Shown one piece after another: positions 9,004-19,595 of a stretch of 21,491 nt of DNA. The position numbers and the translations under genes were made by a program. The stretch covers positions 1 through 21,491 of the forward strand of contig JAEWFH010000125.1 in NCBI GenBank assembly GCA_023388955.1. The letters are read 5' to 3'. Below the pieces are notes generated by a model. The model saw only the letters and a program-made list of their open reading frames with translations. It made no database searches and was not told the origin of the DNA. Within the stretch, counting starts at the first letter, position 1; each line of letters opens with the position of its first letter. This DNA is from Pseudomonadota bacterium. GTDB taxonomy: Bacteria; Pseudomonadota; Gammaproteobacteria; Xanthomonadales; Xanthomonadaceae.

Positions 9004-10362
9004 ATGTCCAGCCTCCACCAGCCCGGTCCCGGGACCACCCGTCGCTCCATTGCCCGCCAGGCCTGGCCGATCATCCTGGCCAACGGGTCGGTGCCGCTGC
9101 TGGGACTGGTCGATACCGCGGTGATCGGCCATTACGGCACGGCGGTGGACCTGGGGGCCCTGGCGCTCGGCGCGCTGCTGTTCAACTTCATCTACTGGAG
9201 CTTCGGCTTCCTGCGCATGGCCACGACCGGCTTCACCGCGCAGGCGGCGGGCGCCGGGGACGAGGCGGAAGTCCGGGCGACGCTGGCCCGGTCGGTCCTG
9301 ATGGGCGTCGGCCTCGGGGTCGTGCTGCTGGCCCTGCAGGCGCTGCTGGTTGCCGCCTACTTCGCGCTCATGGACGCCAGCGCGGCGGTCGAGGCGACCG
9401 GGCGGGAGTACTTCCAGGCACGGATCTGGGGCGCGCCGGCGGCCCTGGCGCTGTATGCCTTCAGCGGTGCGCTGATCGGCCTGGGCCACAGCCGCGTGCT
9501 GTTGCTGGTGCAGCTGCTGCTCAACGGACTCAATGCGGGGCTCGACGTCCACCTGGCTGGCAACCTGGGGCTGGGTGCCTACGGGATCGGACTGGGTACC
9601 GCCATCGCGGAGTGGACGACCTGCCTGGTGGCCACGGTGGTGTTGTGGCGGACGCTGCGGGCACGGCATACCGACCCGGCACCGTTCCTGCAATGGGAGC
9701 GGATCGCGGACGGCGAGCGGGTGCGGCGCATGCTGTCCGCCAATGGCGACATCATGGTCCGCACGCTGTGCCTGCTGCTGGGCTTCGGCTGGTTCGCCAA
9801 CCAGGGCGCGCGCTTTGGTGACGTGACACTGGCGGCCAACCACCTGTTGTTGCAGCTGGTGTCGTTCAGTGCGTTCTTCCTGGACGGGTATGCCTTCGTC
9901 GCCGAGGCGCTGGTGGGCAGTGCGGCGGGGGGGAGGGACCGGCTGCGTTTCCGCCGGGTGGTGCGCCTGTCGAGTGAGCTGGCCCTGGGTACGGCGGTCG
10001 TGCTGGCAGCGGGGATCTGGCTGCTGGGCGGGCCCGTACTGGGCATGCTGACGTCGCTGGAGGCCGTACGCATGACGGCCATGGCCTACCTGCCCTGGAC
10101 CGCGCTCTACGTGCTGCTGTCCGTGGCGGCCTTCCAGCTCGACGGGGTGTTCATCGGGACCACCCGCACGCGCGAGATGCGCAACGCCGGTCTGTTGTCG
10201 CTCGGCGTGTTCGTGCTTTGTGCCTGGCCTGCGGCCCTGCTGTGGGGCAACCACGGCTTGTGGCTCTCGTTCGTGGTGTTCGTGGTCGCCCGGGCGCTCG
10301 CGCTGCTGCCGTATTACCGCCATCTGGAGGCGTCGCTCGCGACCGGGGCACGACCGGCCTGA
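9004..10362 (+). CDS. MATE-family (DinF-like) efflux transporter
   Basis: The 452-residue protein has about twelve hydrophobic segments and the MATE N-terminal signature IARQAWPIILANGSVPLLGLVDTAVIGHYG, of which residues such as the Pro in the first helix and VDTAVIGH are typical of the DinF-like branch. Such proteins export cationic drugs or metabolites using Na+ or H+ gradients. The fold repeats in the second half (from about 240). The ATG at 9004 gives a short polar N-terminus before helix 1, and the ribosome binding site is weak. It starts 45 bases after the cyclase and is probably read through from it. Substrate cannot be told from sequence. Confidence 0.9.
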   Translation: MSSLHQPGPGTTRRSIARQAWPIILANGSVPLLGLVDTAVIGHYGTAVDLGALALGALLFNFIYWSFGFLRMATTGFTAQAAGAGDEAEVRATLARSVLMGVGLGVVLLALQALLVAAYFALMDASAAVEATGREYFQARIWGAPAALALYAFSGALIGLGHSRVLLLVQLLLNGLNAGLDVHLAGNLGLGAYGIGLGTAIAEWTTCLVATVVLWRTLRARHTDPAPFLQWERIADGERVRRMLSANGDIMVRTLCLLLGFGWFANQGARFGDVTLAANHLLLQLVSFSAFFLDGYAFVAEALVGSAAGGRDRLRFRRVVRLSSELALGTAVVLAAGIWLLGGPVLGMLTSLEAVRMTAMAYLPWTALYVLLSVAAFQLDGVFIGTTRTREMRNAGLLSLGVFVLCAWPAALLWGNHGLWLSFVVFVVARALALLPYYRHLEASLATGARPA

Positions 10363-10437
10363 CGGTCACTTGGCGTGCATCCGGGAGTGGGATAGCGTTG
10401 CACGGATGCCGACCGGATCTTCGCCCCGAGTGCCCCC

Positions 10438-11592
10438 ATGACGCCCGTCCCGGATCCGGATGCAGTGGCCATCGCGCCTGCCCGTCCGACGCTTGTCGAC
10501 GCTGATTTCCGGCTGCTGGTGGATTCGGTACGCGATTACGCCATCCTGCTGCTGGACGTGCACGGGAAGATCACCAGCTGGAACCTGGGGGCGCAGCTGA
10601 CCAAGGGCTACACCGCGGATGAGATCATCGGCCGGCATTTCTCGGTCTTCTACACCCCCGAGGACCTGGAGCGTGGTTGGCCAGAACACGAGCTGCAGGT
10701 GGCCCTGCGCGAAGGCCGCTTCGAGGACCAGGGCTGGCGCCTGCGCAAGGATGGCAGCCGGTTCTGGGCCAGCGTGGTGATCACCGCGCTGTTCGACGGC
10801 GAGGGGCGGCACTACGGGTTCGGCAAGGTCACCCGCGACATGACCGCGCAGCGGCGCATCAGCAAGCTGGAGAGCCAGGAGCGCCACCTGCACCAGTTCC
10901 TGGCCGTGCTGGGGCATGAGCTGCGCAACCCGCTTGCGCCGATCTCGAACGCGGTCCAGCTGATGGAGATGCAGGAACTGCCGCCGGCACTGCAGCTCAC
11001 GCGTGACATCCTCCATCGCCAGGTGAACCACCTCACGCGGCTGGTGGACGACCTGCTGGACGTGGGCCGCATCGTCAGCGGCAAGGTGCACCTGCGGCGG
11101 GAGCCGATCGACCTGCGCGAGGTGGTGTCGGAGGCGGTCGAGGCCGCCAGCCCCCACATGCAGGCCCGCCGGCATGATTTCCGCGTGGAGGTCCCGGACC
11201 GGGCGGTGCCGGTCCGGGGTGACAAGGTACGGCTGGTGCAGGTGCTCAACAACCTGCTCAACAACGCCGCCAAGTTCACTCCCGGCGGTGGCCTGGTGAA
11301 ACTGTTGTTGTCGGTGCATGCGGACATGGCCCAGTTGTGCGTGTCCGACAATGGTCCCGGCATCCCGCCGGCGGAGCAGGCGCACGTATTCCAGCTGTTC
11401 ACCCAGAGCCAGGACACTGCCGATCGCCACCACGGCGGCCTCGGCGTGGGCCTGAGCATGGTCCACCAGCTGGTGGAGCTGCACGATGGCGCGGTAAGCG
11501 CGTTCAGCGCCGGCGAGCCAGGCAAGGGCGTCGAGTTCGTCGCCGAGCTCCCGCTCCAGGAATCGGAGCCCGCCAGCCGTCCGGCGCAATAG
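10438..11592 (+). CDS. Orphan soluble PAS-domain sensor histidine kinase
   Basis: This 384-residue kinase has no membrane segment. A PAS domain spans about 24-136 (DYAILLLDVHGKITSWNLGA, with the WRLRKDGSRFWA end strands), then a HisKA domain with phospho-acceptor His160 in GHELRNPLAP, and an ATPase domain. The N-box is NNLLNNAAKF at 271-280, G1 is DNGPGI at 304-309, and G2 is GLGVGLS at 334-340. PAS domains of this type bind small ligands or cofactors, so it is likely a cytosolic sensor. No response regulator or receiver domain is adjacent, so it is an orphan whose partner lies elsewhere. It starts 75 bases after the MATE gene. The stop sits inside the long inverted repeat at 11577-11620. Confidence 0.93.
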   Translation: MTPVPDPDAVAIAPARPTLVDADFRLLVDSVRDYAILLLDVHGKITSWNLGAQLTKGYTADEIIGRHFSVFYTPEDLERGWPEHELQVALREGRFEDQGWRLRKDGSRFWASVVITALFDGEGRHYGFGKVTRDMTAQRRISKLESQERHLHQFLAVLGHELRNPLAPISNAVQLMEMQELPPALQLTRDILHRQVNHLTRLVDDLLDVGRIVSGKVHLRREPIDLREVVSEAVEAASPHMQARRHDFRVEVPDRAVPVRGDKVRLVQVLNNLLNNAAKFTPGGGLVKLLLSVHADMAQLCVSDNGPGIPPAEQAHVFQLFTQSQDTADRHHGGLGVGLSMVHQLVELHDGAVSAFSAGEPGKGVEFVAELPLQESEPASRPAQ

Positions 11593-11620
11593 CCGCAAAG
11601 CGGCATCTTGCGCCGGACGG
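11577..11620. terminator. Long perfect inverted repeat between convergent genes (bidirectional terminator)
   Basis: A 13-base arm at 11577-11589 is the exact reverse complement of 11608-11620. Between them a second five-pair stem (11592-11596 with 11600-11604, loop AAA) caps the structure. It includes the kinase stop codon and ends six bases before the gcvP stop at 11627. There is no T-run, so it may work as an RNA 3'-end protector or factor-assisted terminator rather than a classical intrinsic one. Confidence 0.6.
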
Positions 11621-11626
11621 GGTGGG

Positions 11627-14587
<2,961 letters not shown>

Positions 14588-14615
14588 GTCGGGACTCGGG
14601 ACGTGGGCGGGCCGT

Positions 14616-14633
14616 GGCCTGCGGGCGCAGGCC
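14616..14633 (-). other. Hairpin in gcvP leader between riboswitch and start codon
   Basis: GGCCTGCG at 14616-14623 and CGCAGGCC at 14626-14633 are perfect reverse complements separated by two bases, and G-T pairs can extend the stem. It ends 28 bases before the gcvP ATG. No U-run follows on the minus strand, so if it is the riboswitch expression platform it probably acts on translation or through another factor. Confidence 0.5.
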
Positions 14634-14644
14634 GTGGGGTGCCC

Positions 14645-14812
14645 CTCTGTCCTTTTGCCTGAGAGTTCAAAGCGCGGGGAGGGATGCGCTTCATGCCCCT
14701 TCGGCGCCGGATCGAACCGGTCTCTCCAGAGTGTCCACACCCGGCGGTTTGGGGGCCTGAGCGATTACGGGCGTTGCGCCTTCGGCAGCGGGCCGTGGCC
14801 CGCTTCTCCCAC
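14645..14812 (-). ncRNA. Tandem glycine riboswitch in gcvP leader
   Basis: Read on the minus strand, two glycine aptamers follow each other. The first runs from GGGAGA (14810-14805) through GCCGAAGGCGCAA and ATCGCTCAGGC to GGACACTCT. The second runs from GGAGAGACC (about 14727-14719) through GCCGAAGGGGCA and AACTCTCAGGCAAAAGGACAGAG, ending at 14645. The second matches the conserved glycine-riboswitch core almost exactly; the first is a little more divergent. Tandem glycine riboswitches sense glycine and usually turn on glycine cleavage genes, which fits gcvP directly downstream. Confidence 0.95.
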
Positions 14813-14832
14813 CGGGGGGTTGCAGCTTCCCG

Positions 14833-14838
14833 ATTATA
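14833..14838 (-). promoter_or_regulatory. Consensus -10 box of the gcvP promoter
   Basis: On the minus strand this is a perfect TATAAT, placed so that transcription would begin about 15 bases before the first riboswitch aptamer. No good -35 is seen at 17-18 bases (GGCGCG or CGGCGC) and there is no TGn extension, so an activator may be needed. Confidence 0.65.
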
Positions 14839-14873
14839 GGCGTTCGGCAACGGTTCGCGCCGCCCTGCCGAAA

Positions 14874-14895
14874 GACCCCGCCGGGTGGCGGGGTC
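14874..14895 (-). terminator. Terminator of the glycine-zipper gene
   Basis: GACCCCGCC at 14874-14882 and GGCGGGGTC at 14887-14895 form a nine-pair stem with a four-base loop, 14 bases past the stop at 14909. On the minus strand it is followed by TTTCGG, a short U-run. It separates this gene from the gcvP promoter about 35 bases further on. Confidence 0.7.
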
Positions 14896-14908
14896 CAGGG
14901 GACGATGC

Positions 14909-15418
14909 TCAGCGGCCGTCGCCGTCCGCGTCGCCAGGCAACGCACGCTCGACCCGGTGCCAGGCCGCGCGGGTCGCTTCGCGGGCGTCCTGCCACTCCA
15001 GGCGCGAATCGCCGCGATAGCGCGTCTCGTAGTCGCTGCGCAGCTCGGATTCAACGTCGTTGAAGTCCCGCCCGTCGTAGCGGGCCCGGGCCTCGTAGCC
15101 GGTACGGTAGGCCGGGCCGTAATCCTGGTAGGTGTAGTCCGGCTTCACATAGGACTCGGCGCGGTAGTTCTGCTCCCAGTATTGGTTCTCGGCGGTGGGG
15201 TCGATGCGCTCGGCGACGCCCTTGCCGGCCAGTCCGCCGGCGACGGCACCCACCGCAGCGCCCACCGCCGTGCCCACGGGGCCTGCAGCAGAGCCGATCG
15301 CGGCGCCGGCGACGCCGCCGCCCGCGGCGCCAACCCCGGTGCCGACCGGGTGTGAGCCCGGAGCGCCGGAGATCGGGTCGCGGTTCTGGTCGCGGTTTTC
15401 GCGGTTGTCGTTGGCCAT
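14909..15418 (-). CDS. Glycine-zipper domain protein
   Basis: The 169-residue protein has a polar Asn/Arg/Asp N-terminus (1-15), then a glycine-zipper hairpin (about 22-66) of GxxxG and Ala-rich repeats able to form two membrane-inserting helices. The C-terminal part (75-169) is hydrophilic, with many Tyr, Arg and Asp. No signal peptide is evident. Function is unknown; similar proteins are annotated as glycine-zipper or hypothetical proteins. AGGAG lies eight bases before the ATG at 15418, a strong ribosome binding site, and a terminator follows, so it is probably a single-gene unit. It is transcribed away from the permease gene. Confidence 0.82.
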   Translation of the reverse strand: MANDNRENRDQNRDPISGAPGSHPVGTGVGAAGGGVAGAAIGSAAGPVGTAVGAAVGAVAGGLAGKGVAERIDPTAENQYWEQNYRAESYVKPDYTYQDYGPAYRTGYEARARYDGRDFNDVESELRSDYETRYRGDSRLEWQDAREATRAAWHRVERALPGDADGDGR

Positions 15419-15657
15419 GTCGTGTACTCCTGTTCTTGTAATGGGTTCCGCAGGGAATGCCCGCGGTGTTCAGTGGTAGCGGTCGAAAGCCCCGCCGTGG
15501 CCATGGTCGCCCTCGGTTCGTGCCCGTGGCGTCGTCGCCTCGCGCCCATCAACCCGTATTCTCTTCTGCGTGGGCGGAAGGTTCCGCAGCAGCCGGTGCC
15601 GGGCCCCGGGGGATATCATGCGGCGCCTCGGCCCTTCGACCGGGCGTGGAGCACGGC

Positions 15658-16440
15658 GTGGAACTGGGTCTGGACGTCATCGCGGCGCTGATGGCCGTGG
15701 CCTTCGTGGCCGGCGTGATCGATGCGATGGCCGGGGGCGGGGGCCTGCTCACCATCCCAGCGCTGATGGCGGCCGGCGTGCCGCCGGTGGCGGCGATCGC
15801 CACCAACAAGCTGCAGAGCAGCTTCGGTACCGCCAGCGCGGTATACGCCTTCGCCCGCAAGGGGCGGATCGACTTCCGACGCTTCCTGTGGCCGGCGGTG
15901 GCGGCCTTCGTCGGCTCGGTGGTCGGTGCCTGGGTGTTGCAGCGGCTGGATCCTTCGTTCCTGGAAGGATTCGTCCCGATCCTGCTGTTGCTGATGGTCG
16001 TCTATTTCCTGGTCGCCCCCAAGGCGAGCGAGGAGGACCGCCACAGCCGCCTGGGCAAGGCGTCGCTGATTGCGATCGTGGCGTTGATCGGTTTCTACGA
16101 CGGCTTCTTCGGGCCGGGTACCGGGTCGTTCCTGACCACGGTGCTGGTGGCGCTGTTCGGCATGGGGCTGGTTTCGGCGACGGCCCACACCAAGCTGCTG
16201 AACCTGGCCAGCAACATCGCCGCGCTGATCACCCTGGTGATTGGCGGGCACGTGCTGTGGCTGGTCGGGCTGGTGATGGCGGTGGCCAGCGTTGCCGGTG
16301 GGCAGGTCGGGGCCTGGCTGGCGATGCGCATCGGCGGGCGGATGATCCGGCCGGTGCTGCTGGTGATGGCCGTGCTGCTGATCGCCAAGCTGTTGTCGGA
16401 TCCGGAAAATCCGTTGACCGCGTTCCTGTTCGGACGTTGA
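15658..16440 (+). CDS. TauE/SafE (TSUP) family permease
   Basis: The 260-residue protein has about seven to eight hydrophobic segments in two halves. It carries the family's DAMAGGGGLLTIPAL (22-36) and ATNKLQSSFGTASA in the first half, and the related GFYDGFFGPGTGSF and HTKLLNLASN in the second. TSUP proteins move sulfur-containing or carboxylated anions across the inner membrane; the substrate is not predictable here. The start is GTG at 15658, with GGAG at 15648-15651 upstream. An in-frame GTG at 15646 is possible, and the longer open frame back to 15457 does not look like protein. The 239 bases between this gene and the divergent glycine-zipper gene hold both start regions and no other feature I can support. 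Confidence 0.9.
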   Translation: MELGLDVIAALMAVAFVAGVIDAMAGGGGLLTIPALMAAGVPPVAAIATNKLQSSFGTASAVYAFARKGRIDFRRFLWPAVAAFVGSVVGAWVLQRLDPSFLEGFVPILLLLMVVYFLVAPKASEEDRHSRLGKASLIAIVALIGFYDGFFGPGTGSFLTTVLVALFGMGLVSATAHTKLLNLASNIAALITLVIGGHVLWLVGLVMAVASVAGGQVGAWLAMRIGGRMIRPVLLVMAVLLIAKLLSDPENPLTAFLFGR

Positions 16441-16450
16441 GGGGGCTGTT

Positions 16451-16499
16451 GCACCCCGCATTCACCCGTGGGGTGCGATAGCCATAGCCGTATCGCACC
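16451..16499 (+). promoter_or_regulatory. Two overlapping, mutually exclusive hairpins upstream of the dioxygenase gene
   Basis: GCACCCC at 16451-16457 can pair with GGGGTGC at 16470-16476 (seven pairs). Alternatively GGTGCGATA at 16472-16480 can pair with TATCGCACC at 16491-16499 (nine pairs, ten-base spacer). The shared bases 16472-16476 make the two alternatives exclusive in RNA. As DNA, the second is a good spaced operator palindrome. It ends 15 bases before the ATG at 16515. Confidence 0.5.
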
Positions 16500-16514
16500 A
16501 ATGGGAAAACCACG

Positions 16515-17372
16515 ATGACCCTGACGACTCCCGCTGCCTTCCTCGGCCACGGCAGCCCCATGAACGCGCTGGAGCGCAACCGCTTCACCGACGCCTGGCG
16601 TGCCTTCGGGGCCAGCGTGCCGCGGCCGCGGGCGATCCTCGTGGTGTCGGCGCACTGGTACGTCAATGCCACGGCGGTGACCGCCATGGCGCGGCCGCGC
16701 ACCATCCATGATTTCTACGGCTTCCCGCGGGCGCTGTTCGACGTGCAGTACCCGGCCCCCGGCCTGCCGGAGCTGGCGGAGGAGGTCGCCGAAGTCGCAC
16801 GACCCGATTACGTGGGTCCCGACCTGGACGGCTGGGGGCTGGACCACGGCACCTGGTCGGTGCTGGTGCATGCATTCCCGGAGGCCGACATCCCGGTGGT
16901 GCAACTGTCGATCAACGCGCTCAAGCCGCCGCAGTGGCACCTGGAGCTGGGCGCGCGGCTGGCGAAGCTGCGCGAGAGCGGGATCCTGCTGGTGGGAAGC
17001 GGCAACGTGGTCCACAACCTGCGCGCGATCGACTGGAAGCAGCCCGATGCCGGGTTCGACTGGGCGCGGCGTTTCGACGAGCACGCCCGCGAGGTGATGA
17101 CGCAGCGCCCGGCGAACGCAGCCTCGCTGGTCGAGCACCCGGACTACGCAATGGCGGCGCCGACCCCGGAGCACTTCCTGCCGCTGCTGTACATCGCCGG
17201 CGCCGCCGCCGCGGTGGGGGAGCCGGCGGAAATACTTGCCGACGGCTACGCCTACGGGTCGCTGTCGATGACCTGCTACGGGCTTGGGACCGACTGTCCG
17301 CAGACCGGCATGGGGCTGCCCGGGGCGGCGCCGCTTTCGACCGAGGTACCGGCCGAAGCCAGCAACCTGTGA
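16515..17372 (+). CDS. ygiD: YgiD-type class III extradiol ring-cleavage dioxygenase
   Basis: The 285-residue protein belongs to the 4,5-DOPA extradiol dioxygenase (LigB-like) family, cytosolic metalloenzymes that open catechol rings. The metal-binding histidines expected from E. coli YgiD are visible: His12 in GHGSP, His47 in SAHW, His167 in VVHN and His220 in PEHFLPL. GLDHGTWSVL at 109-118 is also conserved. Length is normal. GGGAAAA at 16503-16509 precedes the ATG. The natural substrate in bacteria is unsettled. The last 97 bases overlap antisense with the convergent hydrolase gene. The palindromic stretch before it suggests its own control. Confidence 0.9.
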   Translation: MTLTTPAAFLGHGSPMNALERNRFTDAWRAFGASVPRPRAILVVSAHWYVNATAVTAMARPRTIHDFYGFPRALFDVQYPAPGLPELAEEVAEVARPDYVGPDLDGWGLDHGTWSVLVHAFPEADIPVVQLSINALKPPQWHLELGARLAKLRESGILLVGSGNVVHNLRAIDWKQPDAGFDWARRFDEHAREVMTQRPANAASLVEHPDYAMAAPTPEHFLPLLYIAGAAAAVGEPAEILADGYAYGSLSMTCYGLGTDCPQTGMGLPGAAPLSTEVPAEASNL

Positions 17373-18163
17373 TCCACGGGCAACATCCCCAGCCATCCCG
17401 AGACCAGCTCCAGGACCAGCTCCGGCCGCTCCTTGTGCGGGAAGTGCGCGACCCCCGGCAGCATCCGCATCGTCGTCGGCCCCTGCGGCAGCGCGGTGAT
17501 CCGCCGTGGGTGCCGGGCGCTGCCGTATTCGTCCAGCGTCCCGTGGAGCGCCAGCAACGGGCAACGCACCCGGCGCAGATCGTCGTCCAGCGTCCAGTCG
17601 GCGAAACCCGGGTCCAGCCACGTATCCGCCCAGGCATCCAGCACCCAGCCGGCCTTGTCCCCGTGGTACTTCACCAGCCGCGCCAGTTGTTCCGGCGGGC
17701 GGAACTGCGCGCTCACCCGCGCCACGCCCTGCAGCGTCAGGTCCTCGGTGAAGGCCTGCGCCGAAAGGCTGACGATCGCCTCGCAGTCCCCGGGCCAGGC
17801 CGCCGCGCAGGCCACCGCCATCCCGCCGCCGATGCTGTGGCCGAAGGCGATGAATGGCCCGATGCCCAGCGCCTCGCGCAGCTGGCGGAACCCGGTCCGG
17901 GCCTCGTCGTCGATGAAATCCAGTTCCAGCCGGCCCGAATGCCGATCCGAGCGTCCGTAGCCCCGGCGGTCGTAGGCGATGACTTCGCGGCCGGTGGCGG
18001 CGGCGAGCAGGGCGGGGAACCGGCGCCACTGGGCCACGCTGCCCAGTGAGTCATGGAACAGCACGATGGGTGCGCCGGTGGCGTCCACAGGCTGCCAGCG
18101 GGCAGCGAACAGACGGCCGGCAGGAGTGGGGATCCAGGCCGCACGGGGTTCTGCGTTGCTCAT
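17276..18163 (-). CDS. Alpha/beta-hydrolase fold protein
   Basis: The 295-residue protein has the fold's usual series: VLFHDSLGSVAQWRRFP (34-50), YDRRGYGRSD (64-73), nucleophile elbow GHSIGG with Ser110, acid Asp211 in HGTLDE and base His240 in GVAHFPH. It is probably a soluble esterase or related hydrolase; the substrate is unknown. The fold is complete near residue 260. The last ~31 residues (GTSVESGAAPGS...) are low in structure and lie antisense to the end of the dioxygenase gene, so they probably arose by loss of an earlier stop. The start at 18163 has no strong ribosome binding site. Confidence 0.88.
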   Translation of the reverse strand: MSNAEPRAAWIPTPAGRLFAARWQPVDATGAPIVLFHDSLGSVAQWRRFPALLAAATGREVIAYDRRGYGRSDRHSGRLELDFIDDEARTGFRQLREALGIGPFIAFGHSIGGGMAVACAAAWPGDCEAIVSLSAQAFTEDLTLQGVARVSAQFRPPEQLARLVKYHGDKAGWVLDAWADTWLDPGFADWTLDDDLRRVRCPLLALHGTLDEYGSARHPRRITALPQGPTTMRMLPGVAHFPHKERPELVLELVSGWLGMLPVDHRLLASAGTSVESGAAPGSPMPVCGQSVPSP

Positions 18164-18282
18164 CGGGGCACGATAACGTGACAGAGCGGGCGGACGGCGG
18201 AACGCGCCCGCTGACCCTCGTCCACCGCTTCATCCCACGTCCTGCCCTACCTTCAGCCAGACTCCCACCCGGAAGCCCTCCC

Positions 18283-18555
18283 ATGGCCGAAGAAACCCCC
18301 AAGACCCCGCTCGACCACGTCACCGACCTGTCCACGCAGCTCAAGGAGATGCGGCACTACTCGAAGAACAACGTCGAGCTGCTCACCGCGCAGTGGCTGA
18401 AGTTCGACGAGGGCAAGCTGAAGAAGCTGGGCGAGTCGAAGACCATCGAGGACCTGATGACGCGGCAGGGTGAGTTCCACGACGCGCTGGAGGCCGCGAT
18501 CGCCGAGCTGGACGAGCTGGCGGAGGAATTGAAGCCACCGCCGGAGGAGGGCTGA
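18283..18555 (+). CDS. Small acidic helical protein of unknown function
   Basis: The product is 90 residues, rich in Glu, Lys and Leu, and predicted by eye to be almost wholly helical with heptad-like spacing (about 12-85), ending in PPPEEG. No membrane segment, no signal peptide and no recognised motif. GGAAG at 18271-18275 is well spaced from the ATG at 18283. It is divergent from the hydrolase gene and 48 bases ahead of the cation-transporter gene, so the two may be co-transcribed. Codon use and GC-rich third positions match its neighbours, which supports its being a real gene. Confidence 0.72.
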   Translation: MAEETPKTPLDHVTDLSTQLKEMRHYSKNNVELLTAQWLKFDEGKLKKLGESKTIEDLMTRQGEFHDALEAAIAELDELAEELKPPPEEG

Positions 18556-18603
18556 GGGTTAGGCTGTCGCAACGGGTGCCCGACACCCGAACGGAAGCGT
18601 TCC

Positions 18604-19566
18604 ATGGCAGTCGAAATCGAACCGCGCTGGCACCTCAGCCACGGCACCGAGCAGGGCCTGTTGCGCATCTCCATCGCCGTGGTGGTGGCCTTCGCGGCGG
18701 TGGGCGTCGTCCTGGGCCTGCTGTCGGGCTCGTTCGCGATCATCTTCGACGGCGTCTACTCGCTGATCGATGCCTGCATGACGATGGTCGGGCTGCTGGT
18801 GGTCCGGCTGATCGCCGCCTCCAACGCCGGTGGGCTGCGCAACAAGCGGCTGGTCGACCATTTCACCATGGGCTTCTGGCACCTGGAGCCGATCGTGCTC
18901 GGGGTGGACGCGCTGCTGCTGACTGGCGCGGCGGTCTATGCGCTGATCAATGCCATCGCCTCGTTCCTGGGCGGCGGGCGCGAGGTGCAGTTCGACCTGG
19001 CGGTGGGCTATGCCGTGCTGACCGTGGTGGTGAGTTTCGCGATGTGGCGGTTCCAGCTGCGTGCCAACCGCCGCATCCGCTCGGGCTTCGTCGCGCTGGA
19101 CTCCAAGGGCTGGCTGATGTCGTGCCTGATCTCCGGTGCGCTGCTGGTCGCCTTCGCCGCGGGCTGGATGCTGCAGGGCACGGAGCTGGACTGGGTCACG
19201 CCCTACGTCGATCCGGCGGTGCTGGCGCTGGTGTGCGTGGTCATCATTCCGATGCCGATGGGCACGATCCGCCAGGCGCTGGCGGACATCCTGCTGGTCA
19301 CTCCGGCCGACCTGAAGGAGCACGTGGACACGGTCGCGGCGCAGATCGTCGAGAGCTATGGCTTCCTCGACTACCGGGCCTACGTGGCCCGGGTCGGGCG
19401 CGGGCGCCAGATCGAAATCGCCTTCGTCATCCCGCCCGGCGAGCCGGCGCGGACGGTGGAGGAGTGGGACCGGCTGCGCGACGAGATCGGGGATGCAATC
19501 GGCGGTGACACCCCGGACCGGTGGCTGACGATCGTGTTCACGGCCGACCCGGAATGGGCAGACTAG
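18604..19566 (+). CDS. Cation diffusion facilitator family transporter (divergent)
   Basis: The 320-residue protein has six hydrophobic segments in the first ~225 residues and a cytosolic C-terminal domain (about 230-320), the layout of CDF metal exporters. Family marks include SGSFAIIFDGVYSLIDA (41-57) in helix 2 and the GFWHLEPI motif (90-97) after helix 2. By eye the usual transport-site ligands are altered. In helix 2 the first ligand position aligns with Tyr52, leaving Asp56. In helix 5 the HxxxD pair aligns with Gly169 and Ser173 (ALDSKGWLMS), although Asp166 is near. It may move a different cation or use another site. GGAAG at 18593-18597 precedes the ATG. A small six-pair hairpin (18573-18589) lies just ahead of that site. 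Confidence 0.86.
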   Translation: MAVEIEPRWHLSHGTEQGLLRISIAVVVAFAAVGVVLGLLSGSFAIIFDGVYSLIDACMTMVGLLVVRLIAASNAGGLRNKRLVDHFTMGFWHLEPIVLGVDALLLTGAAVYALINAIASFLGGGREVQFDLAVGYAVLTVVVSFAMWRFQLRANRRIRSGFVALDSKGWLMSCLISGALLVAFAAGWMLQGTELDWVTPYVDPAVLALVCVVIIPMPMGTIRQALADILLVTPADLKEHVDTVAAQIVESYGFLDYRAYVARVGRGRQIEIAFVIPPGEPARTVEEWDRLRDEIGDAIGGDTPDRWLTIVFTADPEWAD

Positions 19567-19595
19567 GGCAGCCCATAGCTGTGGCTCCTGCGGTA

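Noticed and set aside
14588..14740. Upstream extension of the gcvP reading frame
   Set aside because: These bases are the glycine riboswitch and leader; the conserved GcvP N-terminus begins at 14587.
16095..18029. Minus-strand 644-codon open frame across the permease, dioxygenase and hydrolase region
   Set aside because: Out of frame with the real hydrolase gene and antisense to two supported genes; composition is that of a shadow.
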